Source: Gracilaria gracilis
Lineage: Eukaryota; Rhodophyta; Florideophyceae; Gracilariales; Gracilariaceae
NCBI GenBank assembly: GCA_030374805.1
Contig: JARGSG010000015.1
Location: 868,001-932,000, forward strand
Reading direction: 5' to 3'
DNA: 64,000 nt
Under the pieces are notes generated by a model. It saw only the letters and a program-made list of their open reading frames with translations. It was not told where the DNA came from and searched no databases. Shown here one piece after another: positions 31,213-40,161 of this stretch (positions are counted from its first letter, which is position 1; each line of letters starts with the position of its first letter). Made by a program: the position numbers and the translations under genes.

Positions 31213-32829
31213 TCATCGCTTTAGCAAGCTTGATGGTAAGTAGTAGAAAGCATCAACTGAAATGACCAGCACGAAGTAAAGACCGACGCCAACGTAAATG
31301 AGAGACGCATGCAGTGATGAAAGCGGAGCCGGAACGCCACACAGCTCGTCCTGGTTTCGACTTTGGTAGAGCATGTACAGAATGAACAAACCAGCCTCGA
31401 TGTTGAGCGCCAGAGTGGTGACACCTTCCATGATGCGAAAGAGCCCCTGCGGGTTTGACAGAGCGGTTGCCAAAACAATGGAGAAGTAGATGGCATATCT
31501 GGTCCAGCGAGTCTTGTTGTAGTCGGTGTCGGACTCGGTGGTTTCTTTGGCGGTGCCGTCAATGTAGTGCTTCATTCCCATGGACATGACAAGGAATGAG
31601 ACAGTGACGCTGACGGCGATGAAGAGATTGACGATGAAGGAGATGACGGAATCCAGCTCGTCGTGGCGACAGTTGAGCACCTTGATGAGAGGAATGGTAC
31701 TGATTTGGCCCTTCTGATAGGCATCCTCTAACGAAGCGCACGGGAGAGAGTGGGGAGCAGCAGCGCGAACTACGTCGGTGACACTCAAAGGCGACGACTG
31801 CGGCACAACATAGAGAACAGCGACGCACCACGAGACGTTGAGCACGAAACAGATGACAATAGCTACAATAGTGGCGGTGCGGTATGCGGAAATAAAGTGC
31901 GCATCGACGGTAGCGTCGGCATCTGGTGGCAACGAATCTACGCACTTTTGGAAAGTGACAGGCATGAGGTTGACGACGCCGCTGAGCGCGATGGTACCGA
32001 CGAGCAGCGGGTCAACCAACAGCGGCAGCTTCCACGAGTGCGCGACGGGCTGGCGAATGGAGAGCGCGCGCGCCAACGTGAGCATCACCAGAACGGCGAG
32101 CAGCGCGGCCTTGGCGATGGTAGCGACGGTAAGCGACGGCAACAGGGTGCGATACGCCAGCGTGATGAGCAGCGCCGACAGCAACACAAACAGCAGCTGC
32201 AGCACGCGCAGCGGCACGCGCGCCAGCGGCGGAAACAGCGCGACGTACGCCTGCGGCGCGGCGATGGCGTACGCGCACAGAATGAACAGGAAGTGCATCA
32301 TGACGACGACGGCAAACAGGCGGCGCGGCGCGGCGGCCGGCACGTAGCGCGCGGCCAGCGAGTGTAGCGACGGCGGCGCGGCGGCGTGCAGACGCGCGTG
32401 CTCGCCCACGCGCTGGTAGGCGGCGGCGTGCGGCGCGAAGTACGCGCGCTGTAGCAGCTCGGTGGCGGCGATCACCACGCCGAGCTGCGCCAGCAGGTTG
32501 GCCGCAAACAGCGCCACGAACGGGCGCAGTCCGGACGCGTGCAGCGACACGGGCAGCGCGAGGATGCCCGTGCCCAGCACGGTGGCCACGCTCACGGCCG
32601 TGGCCTGCACCAAGCTGCCGAGCGGCGGGCGCATCTCTTCTTCTTCGTCGTCGTGGCCGTCGCAGTTGCCGTCGTCGAGCGATGGTAGATATCTTAGTGG
32701 CGGCGCGTAGTGCAAATGGCGCTGCTGCAATTGATTGTTGTGGTGAAAAGCTGCGCGTGGCACGCGCGCGACGCGTGCGCGCTGCGCATTGATTGCGCAA
32801 TGCGCATGGCGCACACGAGCCGCGCGCAT
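31213..32829 (-). CDS. Amino acid transporter, AAAP/SLC38 (AVT-like) family
   Basis: 538 residues from the ATG at 32827-32829. The open frame extends to 32952, but only with a GTG. After an N-terminal tail with an acidic patch (DDGNCDGHDDEEEE), about eleven membrane segments follow. The first carries the family signature SVATVLGTGILALPVSL; later ones include HFLFILCAYAIAAPQAYVAL and GTIALSGVVNLMPVTFQ. This is the fold of AAAP proton- or sodium-coupled amino acid carriers such as yeast vacuolar AVT proteins and animal SLC38. Substrate and membrane (vacuolar or plasma) cannot be read from the sequence. The 5' half is very GC-rich and Ala/Arg-rich, unlike the 3' half. It is divergently paired with the RNA-binding protein gene. 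Confidence 0.75.
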   Translation of the reverse strand: MRAARVRHAHCAINAQRARVARVPRAAFHHNNQLQQRHLHYAPPLRYLPSLDDGNCDGHDDEEEEMRPPLGSLVQATAVSVATVLGTGILALPVSLHASGLRPFVALFAANLLAQLGVVIAATELLQRAYFAPHAAAYQRVGEHARLHAAAPPSLHSLAARYVPAAAPRRLFAVVVMMHFLFILCAYAIAAPQAYVALFPPLARVPLRVLQLLFVLLSALLITLAYRTLLPSLTVATIAKAALLAVLVMLTLARALSIRQPVAHSWKLPLLVDPLLVGTIALSGVVNLMPVTFQKCVDSLPPDADATVDAHFISAYRTATIVAIVICFVLNVSWCVAVLYVVPQSSPLSVTDVVRAAAPHSLPCASLEDAYQKGQISTIPLIKVLNCRHDELDSVISFIVNLFIAVSVTVSFLVMSMGMKHYIDGTAKETTESDTDYNKTRWTRYAIYFSIVLATALSNPQGLFRIMEGVTTLALNIEAGLFILYMLYQSRNQDELCGVPAPLSSLHASLIYVGVGLYFVLVISVDAFYYLPSSLLKR

Positions 32830-33303
32830 GACGCGTAGATGGAGAAGATAAACTTTACCAGTATCTAAGGCGGTTGGAGATGATCGATGGCGCCCATCGG
32901 GCAGCAACCGTCGGGGCAGGCGTTGAGCCACGGGCGGCGGGCGATGAGTCACAGCGCGCGCGCGTCATGGCGCGGCTCGCGGCGGCGGTTGCGGGCGCGC
33001 ACGCGCGGCCGAACTTCAAGCCGCGCGCGCCCTGCGCGCCGTGCGAGCTAGGGAACGCGTCGCTCGTTCAAGCCCCGCGCGCGCGGCCCAGTGTCTCTGC
33101 GCACGCCGTGCTCTGCTTGCGCGCGCCGCCGCCGCCGTTCGCCCGCCACTGCCGTTGTCGCGTCGTCGCGCCGCTGCGTTATAAAAGCCGCCGAGCTGCG
33201 CCACTTTCTGCTGTGAACGCCGCCTGTCCGTGCGTCTACCGCTCTGTGTCTGCCGCGTCTGTTCGAGTCAGTTCCCACTTCTCGTTGTTCTTGCGTCGTC
33301 ATC
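32830..33303. promoter_or_regulatory. GC-rich divergent promoter with TATA box
   Basis: The stretch between the two ATGs is CG-rich (GCGCGC runs at 32955-33180). TATAAAAG at 33180-33187 lies 117 bp upstream of the plus-strand ATG at 33304, which would put transcription start near 33210-33215. No clear TATA box is seen towards the transporter. The GC-rich block continues into both genes. Confidence 0.55.
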
Positions 33304-33498
33304 ATGCAACAGCCCATGCGTTCCGCGCGCGGCGGCCGCGCTGCTCGCGCCCATGTCAAGCACCACTCCTCCTCCTCGTCAGCAGATGGCGCCCCGCCCA
33401 ATGAATCCCATCCAGCTTCTGACCATGCGCTGCAGGAAGCGTCCAAGCCTTCAGCTCGTCATCCTTTGCCGTCTTCTTCTCTTCGCCCGCGTCGACCC
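33304..33498 (+). CDS. RNA-binding protein, exon 1
   Basis: 65 codons from the ATG at 33304 (MQQPMRSARGGRAARAHVKH), ending RPRRP before a consensus 5' splice site GTGAGT at 33499. The joined protein continues in the same phase at 33581. The encoded part is basic and Ser-rich. The alternative start at 33506 would lie inside the intron, so I prefer this exon: it has the TATA box at the right distance and an exact phase match. Confidence 0.65.
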
Positions 33499-33580
33499 GT
33501 GAGTTATGCACAGCTCTTCCATGCCTCTCTCCTCGTTCACCGCCGCGCTGCTAACACCCCGCTCTTCATGTGTACCACAG
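33499..33580 (+). other. 82-nt spliceosomal intron, phase 0
   Basis: It begins GTGAGT and ends TGTACCACAG. The intron does contain an open frame (the long frame starts inside it at 33506), so absence of stops is not evidence against splicing. The strong GTGAGT, the pyrimidine-rich middle and phase compatibility support it. It is the only convincing intron in the gene island. Confidence 0.6.
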
Positions 33581-33906
33581 TACCCTCGTCATCGCAAAGG
33601 CAAGAATCGCTCGGACCATCAGTTTGAACCCGCCCCTTCTGCCCCGGCTGACCTCAGGCCGTCTGATCACCAGTCTGCCTCCTCGTCAACCAAGCCGCTT
33701 CACCACCATGTCCAGTCTCTCTCGTCGAGTCAACTTCCGGTCGTCAAGACCTTGCTCACCAAGTCTGACACTTCTACCGCCCACGTCACTCTTCCCCCCC
33801 AGTTATCAGTGCCCGCCGTCGCTTCTCCGGCTGTCTCGCAGCTAGCGTCCGATATGCACAACATCACCCTGTCCTCCTCCTCCTCCTCCCATTCTACGGC
33901 TCACCC

Positions 33907-33947
<41 letters not shown>

Positions 33948-36478
33948 CGCAGCCACAGCCGCCGCAGCCGCCGCAGCCGCCGCAGCAGCCACAGCCGCCG
34001 CAGCCGCCGCAGCCGCCACAGCTGCCGCAGCAGCCACAGCCGCCACAGCCGCCACAGCCGCCGCAGCAGCCACAGCCGCCGCCGCAGCCACAGCCGCCGC
34101 AGCCGCCGCAGCAGCCACAGCCGCCGCAGCAGCCACAGCCGTCGCAGCCGCAGCAGCAACACCATCAACATCAGGATCAACACCATCAACAGCATCAACA
34201 TCAGGATCAACCGCAGCAGTATCATTCCCAGCTTTCGCCACCTCAGCAAGCTAGCTCCGCTCACCATTCCCCACATGCAACTTCTTCACGCAACACTCCG
34301 CCGCCTCCGTCTGATCAACCCTCGCACGTCACTCAGTTATCCCACCTGGAACAGCCGAGTGCCGCGTATAGGACCGCGATTCATTCTCTACCTCCACAGG
34401 CTCTGCACCAAACCATGGAGCAGCATCATCAGCACCAACTTCCAATTCAGGTACAGATGGCTAATCACATGGCTGCTCAGCACATGTCGCTGTCACAGGC
34501 TATGATGCATCCTCAGCGACAGGTCGTGCTGCACCCTCAGTATTGTCCTCCTGTCAATGAAGCTGTCTTCACACCGGATACCAATACTGTCAACGTCAAT
34601 GCTCACACCATGCCTGCTCAAGCACAATCTGTACAGCTGTCTATCCCTTCAAGGACGGACAACTCTACTACTCCGGCTGATTCGCAAACTTATGTCCTCT
34701 CGAGGACGATGAACGTTTCTTCTGCCACTGTTCCGTACCAACTCGTGACGCCGCCAACGAATCCACAATTCACCCAGGGAAGTGGTGCCGCATTACACAC
34801 CCAAACTGGGAAGCGAGGAGGTAAAGATGCTGTGACGACTGTGACCACGTCCACAACCAATCCTGTTGGCCACACGCTACCCTCGGAGACTACAACTACT
34901 AAGAAGGATTGTCCTTCCAAAGAGGGAGAAGCTGGAGAAAGTGACAAGATCGCTCAATTCGTATCGCGCGTCAAGGCTTCTGTGGATGGTCATCGTGCCC
35001 GTCCTCTAATCTGTCAAGATATCAATAATAGCAATGCAGACACGCTCAGAATCTCACGATTGCCGCGCGGAGTAACCTACGATAGGTTGTACAGCATGGT
35101 CGAGCCCTTTGGTGAAGTCGAAGAATTGACGTGGAGTGCATCGGACCCGTACATGTGTGAAGTGACTTATAGTGACCCCTCTGCTGCACACGAAGCGAAG
35201 CACTTCTTGGGAGACGCATTGGTTGGAAGTGACTCTGAACCTCCTCTAAAAGCCGAGCTTCACTCCCGGGAGGCAGGTGCTCAGCTGTTTGTGGGCGATT
35301 TAACACCGGATGTCACCGAAGAAATGTTGGAGGCTGCCTTCTCGAAACTGGTAGGCGAGCCTGTCACTGCACTCTTGAAACGCGACCCCGACAGCTTTTC
35401 GCCCATAGGTTATGGCTTCTTGAGCTTCAAGAATGAATCATCTGCTAACTTTGCGTTAGTTGCCGGTCATCGCGCAAAGATCGGTAACGCGAACGTACGT
35501 GTTGGAAGAGCAGAACGCAATACATATCTTTATGTATCTGATCTCTCACCGAGCGTTTCAATGTCAGAAGTGAAGGATTTATTCGCGAGATTTGGCAGTC
35601 TGGTGGATGAAGATACGGTGATCATTCGAAGGTCCTACGCATTTTTGAGGTACAAGAACAGAAATTCTGCGGAGAAAGCTAAGAGAACGTTGGACAAGAC
35701 TGACTTGAAAGGACGATTATCTGTTCGCTATGCCGAGGCGGAACCTTTGAAGGCCTGTGTTGCTGTTCAGTTTCATAGCTCAGTCCCGCGCCCTCCCAAT
35801 TCCCTACGTGATCTCCTGACGGCTACGTTTTCCAAGCATGGAAACTGCTCCGTGGAGATTCCTCGTTTGTCGAATGGTATGTGGAGAAAAGTTGCCTTCG
35901 TCACATTTCATGGTGATTCACTGGCTGCTAACCTGGCTGCACTAGATGCTGTCCAGTCCATCCGTTTTGTTTCGTCCCTACCGGTGTGCTGCCAGTTCGC
36001 AAGAGAACTAATCCCAAGGCTGCCGTCCAAAGGACTTACTGTGGAAAGGGGTTCAGAGGCAAACGTCACCAAGTCAAACTTGACGTCCCCTTCCGAACGA
36101 GTCACGGCTAAACTCTTCCAGACGAAGAAAAACAATATGCGTCGCTCGGAGCAGCTGCCTAACGTCTCGAAAGGAAACATCAACGTCTCTCAGAACAACC
36201 CGGAAACCCCCAGAAATGAGTTCCAGAGTGAAAAGCAAGCAAGGGCACCGAACCTCGTACCCATCTATGTGCCAATCACAGCCCTTCAGCATCCGAACTG
36301 TCAGTTACCCCCCGGGTCGATTGTTGGAACCGAAGGTGCGTCTGCTCCATACCAATGGTCTGGAAGAGTCCTACTCCCGAGTGGTTCAAATGGGGATGCA
36401 ATGGGTCATCCAGCCTCGAACGTGAATTCTTCTTACAATTCATTTGGTCGCATGCCTGAACCACGTGCCAAATGGTGA
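33581..36478 (+). CDS. Glutamine-rich RNA-binding protein with three or four RRMs, exon 2
   Basis: Exon 2 gives 965 of 1,030 residues. The first half is disordered: Ser-rich, then a run of 14 Gln, then (P/Q)n and His/Gln repeats (33908-34245), then a long Gln/Pro/Thr region, as in prion-like domains. Three RRMs follow. RRM1 starts TLRISRLPRGVTYDRLY (about 35040-35265). RRM2 has RNP2 LFVGDL and RNP1 GYGFLSF (about 35275-35515). RRM3 has LYVSDL and SYAFLRY (about 35520-35745). A degenerate fourth RRM may follow (AVQFHSSVP ... WRKVAFVTFHG, about 35755-36000). The tail is basic, then Pro-rich. The layout recalls RBP45/47, Nam8 and TIA-1 proteins acting on pre-mRNA or mRNA, but the specific orthologue is not certain. 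Confidence 0.75.
33908..34245 (+). repeat. CAG/CCG trinucleotide repeat encoding Gln/Pro
   Basis: Fourteen or so uninterrupted CAG codons, then irregular CAG, CCG and CCA codons, then CAT/CAA-rich repeats. It lies in frame in the RNA-binding protein. The opposite strand is open in two phases (poly-Val/Ala and poly-Leu/Arg), which is an artefact of the repeat. Confidence 0.9.
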
Positions 36479-37103
36479 ACACTGTTCACTGAACACCGAT
36501 TCAGGAATCTTCTTGTAACCTGAGGTCTTAAATCTCATCTTCTACATACCTTTTCGTGTACTACAGCATAAGTACCATCACCTCGCGCCCTTGGTTCGAG
36601 ATGAATGACTACTAATCTTGAGGTTGCAGTGGGCACTTCTCTTCTACGTAAACTATATCTACGTCTGCGTTTATCCCCGAGTGACCCCCTATGCTTATTG
36701 CTACATTTTGGCCTTTTTTAAGAGAGAGGATTACCTATATGGTAATCCTCCTGCCCCCTCGGAATCAGGGGCGGCAGACCATAGAAAGAAGAAGATTGCT
36801 ACATTTTCTCATGCGGGCTTCTGCGAAATCAGAGCTCCGAAACCTGTGGTATATACCGAAGGTACGTATTGGACAGACCGATTTCGAGATCATTCGTGAC
36901 AGGAGCAGAGAACTGCATTGCCCTCGTATCTAAGTTAGATAATCTAACCTACTTCACAATCTGAGGTACGAAGGTAGATACAGTAATCGGATATCGAATT
37001 CCAAAACAATCCGCTTCTTACAGGAGGCAAAACCGATATGTGGACAACGAGTTCATTCGATACTAGATATGTATCATACTACGATACTACACATAATGAC
37101 AAT
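36479..37103. other. 3' flank of the RNA-binding protein gene, with SINE-like insertion
   Basis: Non-coding. It holds the 3' UTR, a SINE-like element at 36710-36794 and unremarkable sequence after it. Confidence 0.4.
36710..36794 (+). repeat. Short SINE-like element, copy 2, with 13-bp target duplication
   Basis: The 85-bp insert is flanked by exact copies of ATTGCTACATTTT (36697-36709 and 36795-36807). It can fold into two hairpins in a row: GAGGATTACC with GGTAATCCTC (loop TATAT), and CTGCCCCC with GGGGCGGCAG. It ends in an A/G-rich tail AAAGAAGAAG. The duplication length and purine tail fit target-primed reverse transcription. No tRNA or 5S-like promoter boxes were identified. Confidence 0.65.
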
Positions 37104-37194
37104 GATGATGCATGATGTATGATGCATGATGTATGATGTATGATGCATGATGCATGATGCATGATGCAAAATGCATGATGCATGATGCATGATG
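37104..37194 (+). repeat. Minisatellite of a 7-bp unit (ATGATGC / ATGATGT)
   Basis: About thirteen consecutive seven-base units, with one interrupted unit (GCAAAATG) near 37167. It lies between the RNA-binding protein gene and the tyrosinase gene. Confidence 0.85.
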
Positions 37195-37732
37195 GTGGTC
37201 TATTGACGACGAATGTGCATGTGTGGGGACGGGCAATCTTCGAAAGCATGAAGAGAGGTAGGCTCATAGAACAGCAGTCTGCCAGAGGAATTCGGAAGTG
37301 GAGATGCCGGACTTTTCGCGCTGTCCATCTCTCCATGTTGTCTACGTGCAGCTTTGGGAAATTACTCGTAACCAGAACTGTATATTTGCGGACATAAAGT
37401 CCCGTCGGAAGGTTGTTTTCAACAGCTGTCAAGAAGGCCCAAAGAATACTGCTGAAAGAGAGAGTTTTGGTATGGCCACCTGGTGAAGTCAGATAATGTA
37501 CTCGTGCTTTCAACGTGGCGATTGTAAACGACATGCGAAGTGCGTGTCCCTATTACAATTTAGTTTCTAGCAATGTTTCGCCCCATGGTCCACACCGAGA
37601 TGAGGCCCGGAAATGTAATAGCTCCACCACGATGCTTATAACAGGGTCTTGTGAAGGCCTTCTTCGCAAGTATGAAAGAAGAACTGACTGCACCGCAGAG
37701 CGAAGGTCATCTTGTCGTCGTCTACGCCAAAT
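37195..37732. other. Upstream region of the tyrosinase gene
   Basis: No supported gene. TTATAA at about 37637-37642 lies some 90 bp upstream of the tyrosinase ATG and could be its TATA box. Confidence 0.35.
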
Positions 37733-39295
37733 ATGCGCAACAAAACCATATTGATTCTCGGTTCATTCATCATCTCTTTATCAAATGCTACCGTCTTGTC
37801 GAAAGAGAAGCGGCGAGCGCAGATTCTAGAGACTACGACACGATTGTTCAACAGAGGAGAAACCTGTGAAGAATCATGGAACGAAGATGAAAAAGTAACG
37901 GAACGCTGTTGCTCCGGAAATTTCGCATGCACCAGTGACAAATGCAAGGGCAAGGGGCTCTGTTCTTTTGGGTTATTCCGAAGCGCGTTCTGGTGCTTCA
38001 GAGAAATATGTGAACCCGTCAACTCAAAGAACGGAGAGGATGACAGAATTGAAAAGCCATCAGAAAGTGAGGAGCCTGAACCAAGCCCCAATGAAGAAGA
38101 CTCTGAGGAGAAAGAGAGTGGTGATGACTCTAATGAGGCTGGGACACCATCGCCATCTCCCAACAGTAATGGGCAACCTTCATCATCCCCATCACCTCGC
38201 CCTTCTCCGTCTCAATCACCGGTACCAACGCCGTCTCGATCACCATTACCAACGCCGTCTCGATCACCAGTTCCTACACCGTCCCGATCTCCTTCGCCTC
38301 CAGCACCATCTCAAACTGATCCTTTACATTGCAATGGCCAGCGAAATCGCAGGGAGATTCGGGATATGACTCCTCAGCAACGGAGAGAATGGCGACAAGC
38401 AATAAGGGCACTGATGGAGGACAGAAATGCACAGGGAGAGAGCCAGTGGGATAGGTTGGTCAAGCTCCACATAGACTTTTCAGATGAGGCTCATGGTGGC
38501 TCATATTTCCTACCATGGCATCGATTGTTTCTATTGCGGCTTGAAAACGCCTTAAGGGAGAAACAACCTGGACTTTCTCTCCCGTACTGGGACTGGAGCA
38601 TCGATGCTCCAGACGCTGCAACATCAAGAATATGGAATGCAGACATGGCAGGGGGAGCACAAAGAACAAACCAACCAATTCAGAACGGAGAATTCCAAGG
38701 TACAAATGCAAGACATCCAAACCAACATACGGTGACGCGAAACTTCAACTCAGGAACGTCTGGTGACATGCCAGCATTGTGGGGCGCAAACGCGTTGGAA
38801 AATCTACTCAATGAACGCAACTTTGGAGATTTCAGCGACGGGGTGGAGGCAGCGCATGCCCTTCCTCATGTATACGTCGGAGGTGACATGCAGGGAACTT
38901 GGTCCGCGCCGAACGATCCTATATTCTATCTTCATCACGCCTTTGTTGACCGTCTATACGAAATGAGACAACAACGAAGAGGTAGAAATGATTTCGGAGG
39001 TAGTCATGATTTCAATGGCGGAACTCAGGCAGCACAACCAGGTCATCGTTTTAATGCGTTTGGTGTGCCAGCGTCCCGTGCTTTCAACTTAGGATGTGTG
39101 AATTATGTCGCCTCCAATCTCCAAGGAAGAAGCAAGAAGGGGACTGGTTCGGAAGAGCAACATCCAGAGGACATATGCAACAATCCCGAATTTCAAATGG
39201 GAGGTGGGATCTCAAAAGAGCGATGCGAGCACGGAAACCAAGTGTTGGATGGCAAGAACTTGAAGGGTCGCTCTCGTGGTCGGGGCTCTTCGTAA
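37733..39295 (+). CDS. Secreted tyrosinase (type-3 copper oxidase)
   Basis: 520 residues from the ATG at 37733; seven upstream in-frame codons start only with TTG. A signal peptide is evident (MRNKTILILGSFIISLSNA). Then come a Cys-rich segment (residues about 45-93, nine Cys, CCSGNFACTSDKCKG), an acidic stretch, a linker with repeated PTPSRSP units (about 139-195), and the tyrosinase domain (about 200-460). CuA histidines: H246, H254 (EAHGGSYFLPW) and H263. CuB: H375, H379 (HALPHVYVGG) and the LHHAFVDRLYE histidine at 401/402. All six ligands are present. The family oxidises monophenols and catechols with oxygen. A wall or apoplast role (phenol crosslinking, defence) is inference from the signal peptide and linker. 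Confidence 0.85.
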   Translation: MRNKTILILGSFIISLSNATVLSKEKRRAQILETTTRLFNRGETCEESWNEDEKVTERCCSGNFACTSDKCKGKGLCSFGLFRSAFWCFREICEPVNSKNGEDDRIEKPSESEEPEPSPNEEDSEEKESGDDSNEAGTPSPSPNSNGQPSSSPSPRPSPSQSPVPTPSRSPLPTPSRSPVPTPSRSPSPPAPSQTDPLHCNGQRNRREIRDMTPQQRREWRQAIRALMEDRNAQGESQWDRLVKLHIDFSDEAHGGSYFLPWHRLFLLRLENALREKQPGLSLPYWDWSIDAPDAATSRIWNADMAGGAQRTNQPIQNGEFQGTNARHPNQHTVTRNFNSGTSGDMPALWGANALENLLNERNFGDFSDGVEAAHALPHVYVGGDMQGTWSAPNDPIFYLHHAFVDRLYEMRQQRRGRNDFGGSHDFNGGTQAAQPGHRFNAFGVPASRAFNLGCVNYVASNLQGRSKKGTGSEEQHPEDICNNPEFQMGGGISKERCEHGNQVLDGKNLKGRSRGRGSS

Positions 39296-40161
39296 CGCTG
39301 CGAAAGAGATGCCCATTCATACAGCAACATAGTTGTTCGTAGCCGCTTGTCTGAAGATCATATTCACATCACCAAAAGCTGGAATTGTTTGGTATTGAGG
39401 ACACTCGGCTTCATACGGGTTATTTCTCGAGATACACTGCACACTGAATAGAAACTGAGATGATCAGAACATACTGAATTCTCGATAACGTCCCTTCCGT
39501 TTATGATGAACCGTGGTGCCGGGGTTGAGACCGCTCTCAAGTATTTAAGTCTTCATCTTTAATTTGTCAGAAGTTACAGGGGTAGCGTTTACTGTTGGGT
39601 ATGGATACCAACGGTAGCTATCCCATTCCTTAGATATTGCCTTTTATAAATACTGTACAGTGTACCGTTGGTACCAACGGTAGCGTTTTACAGGTTGAGG
39701 CCTCTGGGCGCAATGTACACGTAGTTTCGGTAGAGAAATGTAAAGGAGCACCGTCCTTGTTACGTACACCTGATATTGAAACAGCGCTGCAATTCGTAAA
39801 GCCGACAATGTTCGGCTGCTGGCAGAGCCTCTGCCTGTGGTCCACAAAGGAAACAGCTCTTCAGTGCATGTGAAGTGTCTTACGCTGACGCCTCCTTGTA
39901 CCGTGCCCCAGCCTTCCTTCATTAGTCTGTGCCGCCTCCGCAGCTCCCAATCCCGCGCACCTCACCTTACCTCGCTCCCCCAACACTACTCCGAAATACT
40001 CCGAAATACCTTTATTGCCGTTCAACTGCGCGTCGCCCAGCCAGCTCCTCTGTGCTATGACTACGACCACTTTCTCAGCTCGATAGCTAGCTGTGACAAA
40101 CAGAGATATCGACCAAGACCATTCCTACTGCATTTGTTTCGTGCAAGCCAATTGCTTCGAA
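39296..40161. promoter_or_regulatory. Intergenic region with TATA-like box and CCAACGG palindrome
   Basis: Between the tyrosinase stop and the next ATG (40162). TTTTATAAATACTG at about 39652-39665 runs into the exact 20-bp palindrome TACCGTTGGTACCAACGGTA (39663-39682). A further CCAACGG lies at 39608-39614. A 5' UTR of several hundred bases is possible for the downstream gene. Confidence 0.45.

Noticed and set aside
31750-33404. Several long frames on the plus strand opposite the transporter and in the GC-rich promoter
   Set aside because: High GC removes stop codons; translations are Arg/Ala/Gln-rich with no motif, while the minus-strand frame has eleven membrane segments.
33842-34276. Long antisense frames of Leu/Arg or Val/Ala repeats opposite the polyglutamine tract
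   Set aside because: They arise from reading the CAG/CCG repeat in other phases and have no other support.
37104-37194. CRISPR-like or regulatory repeat array
   Set aside because: The 7-bp units have no spacers; it is a simple minisatellite.
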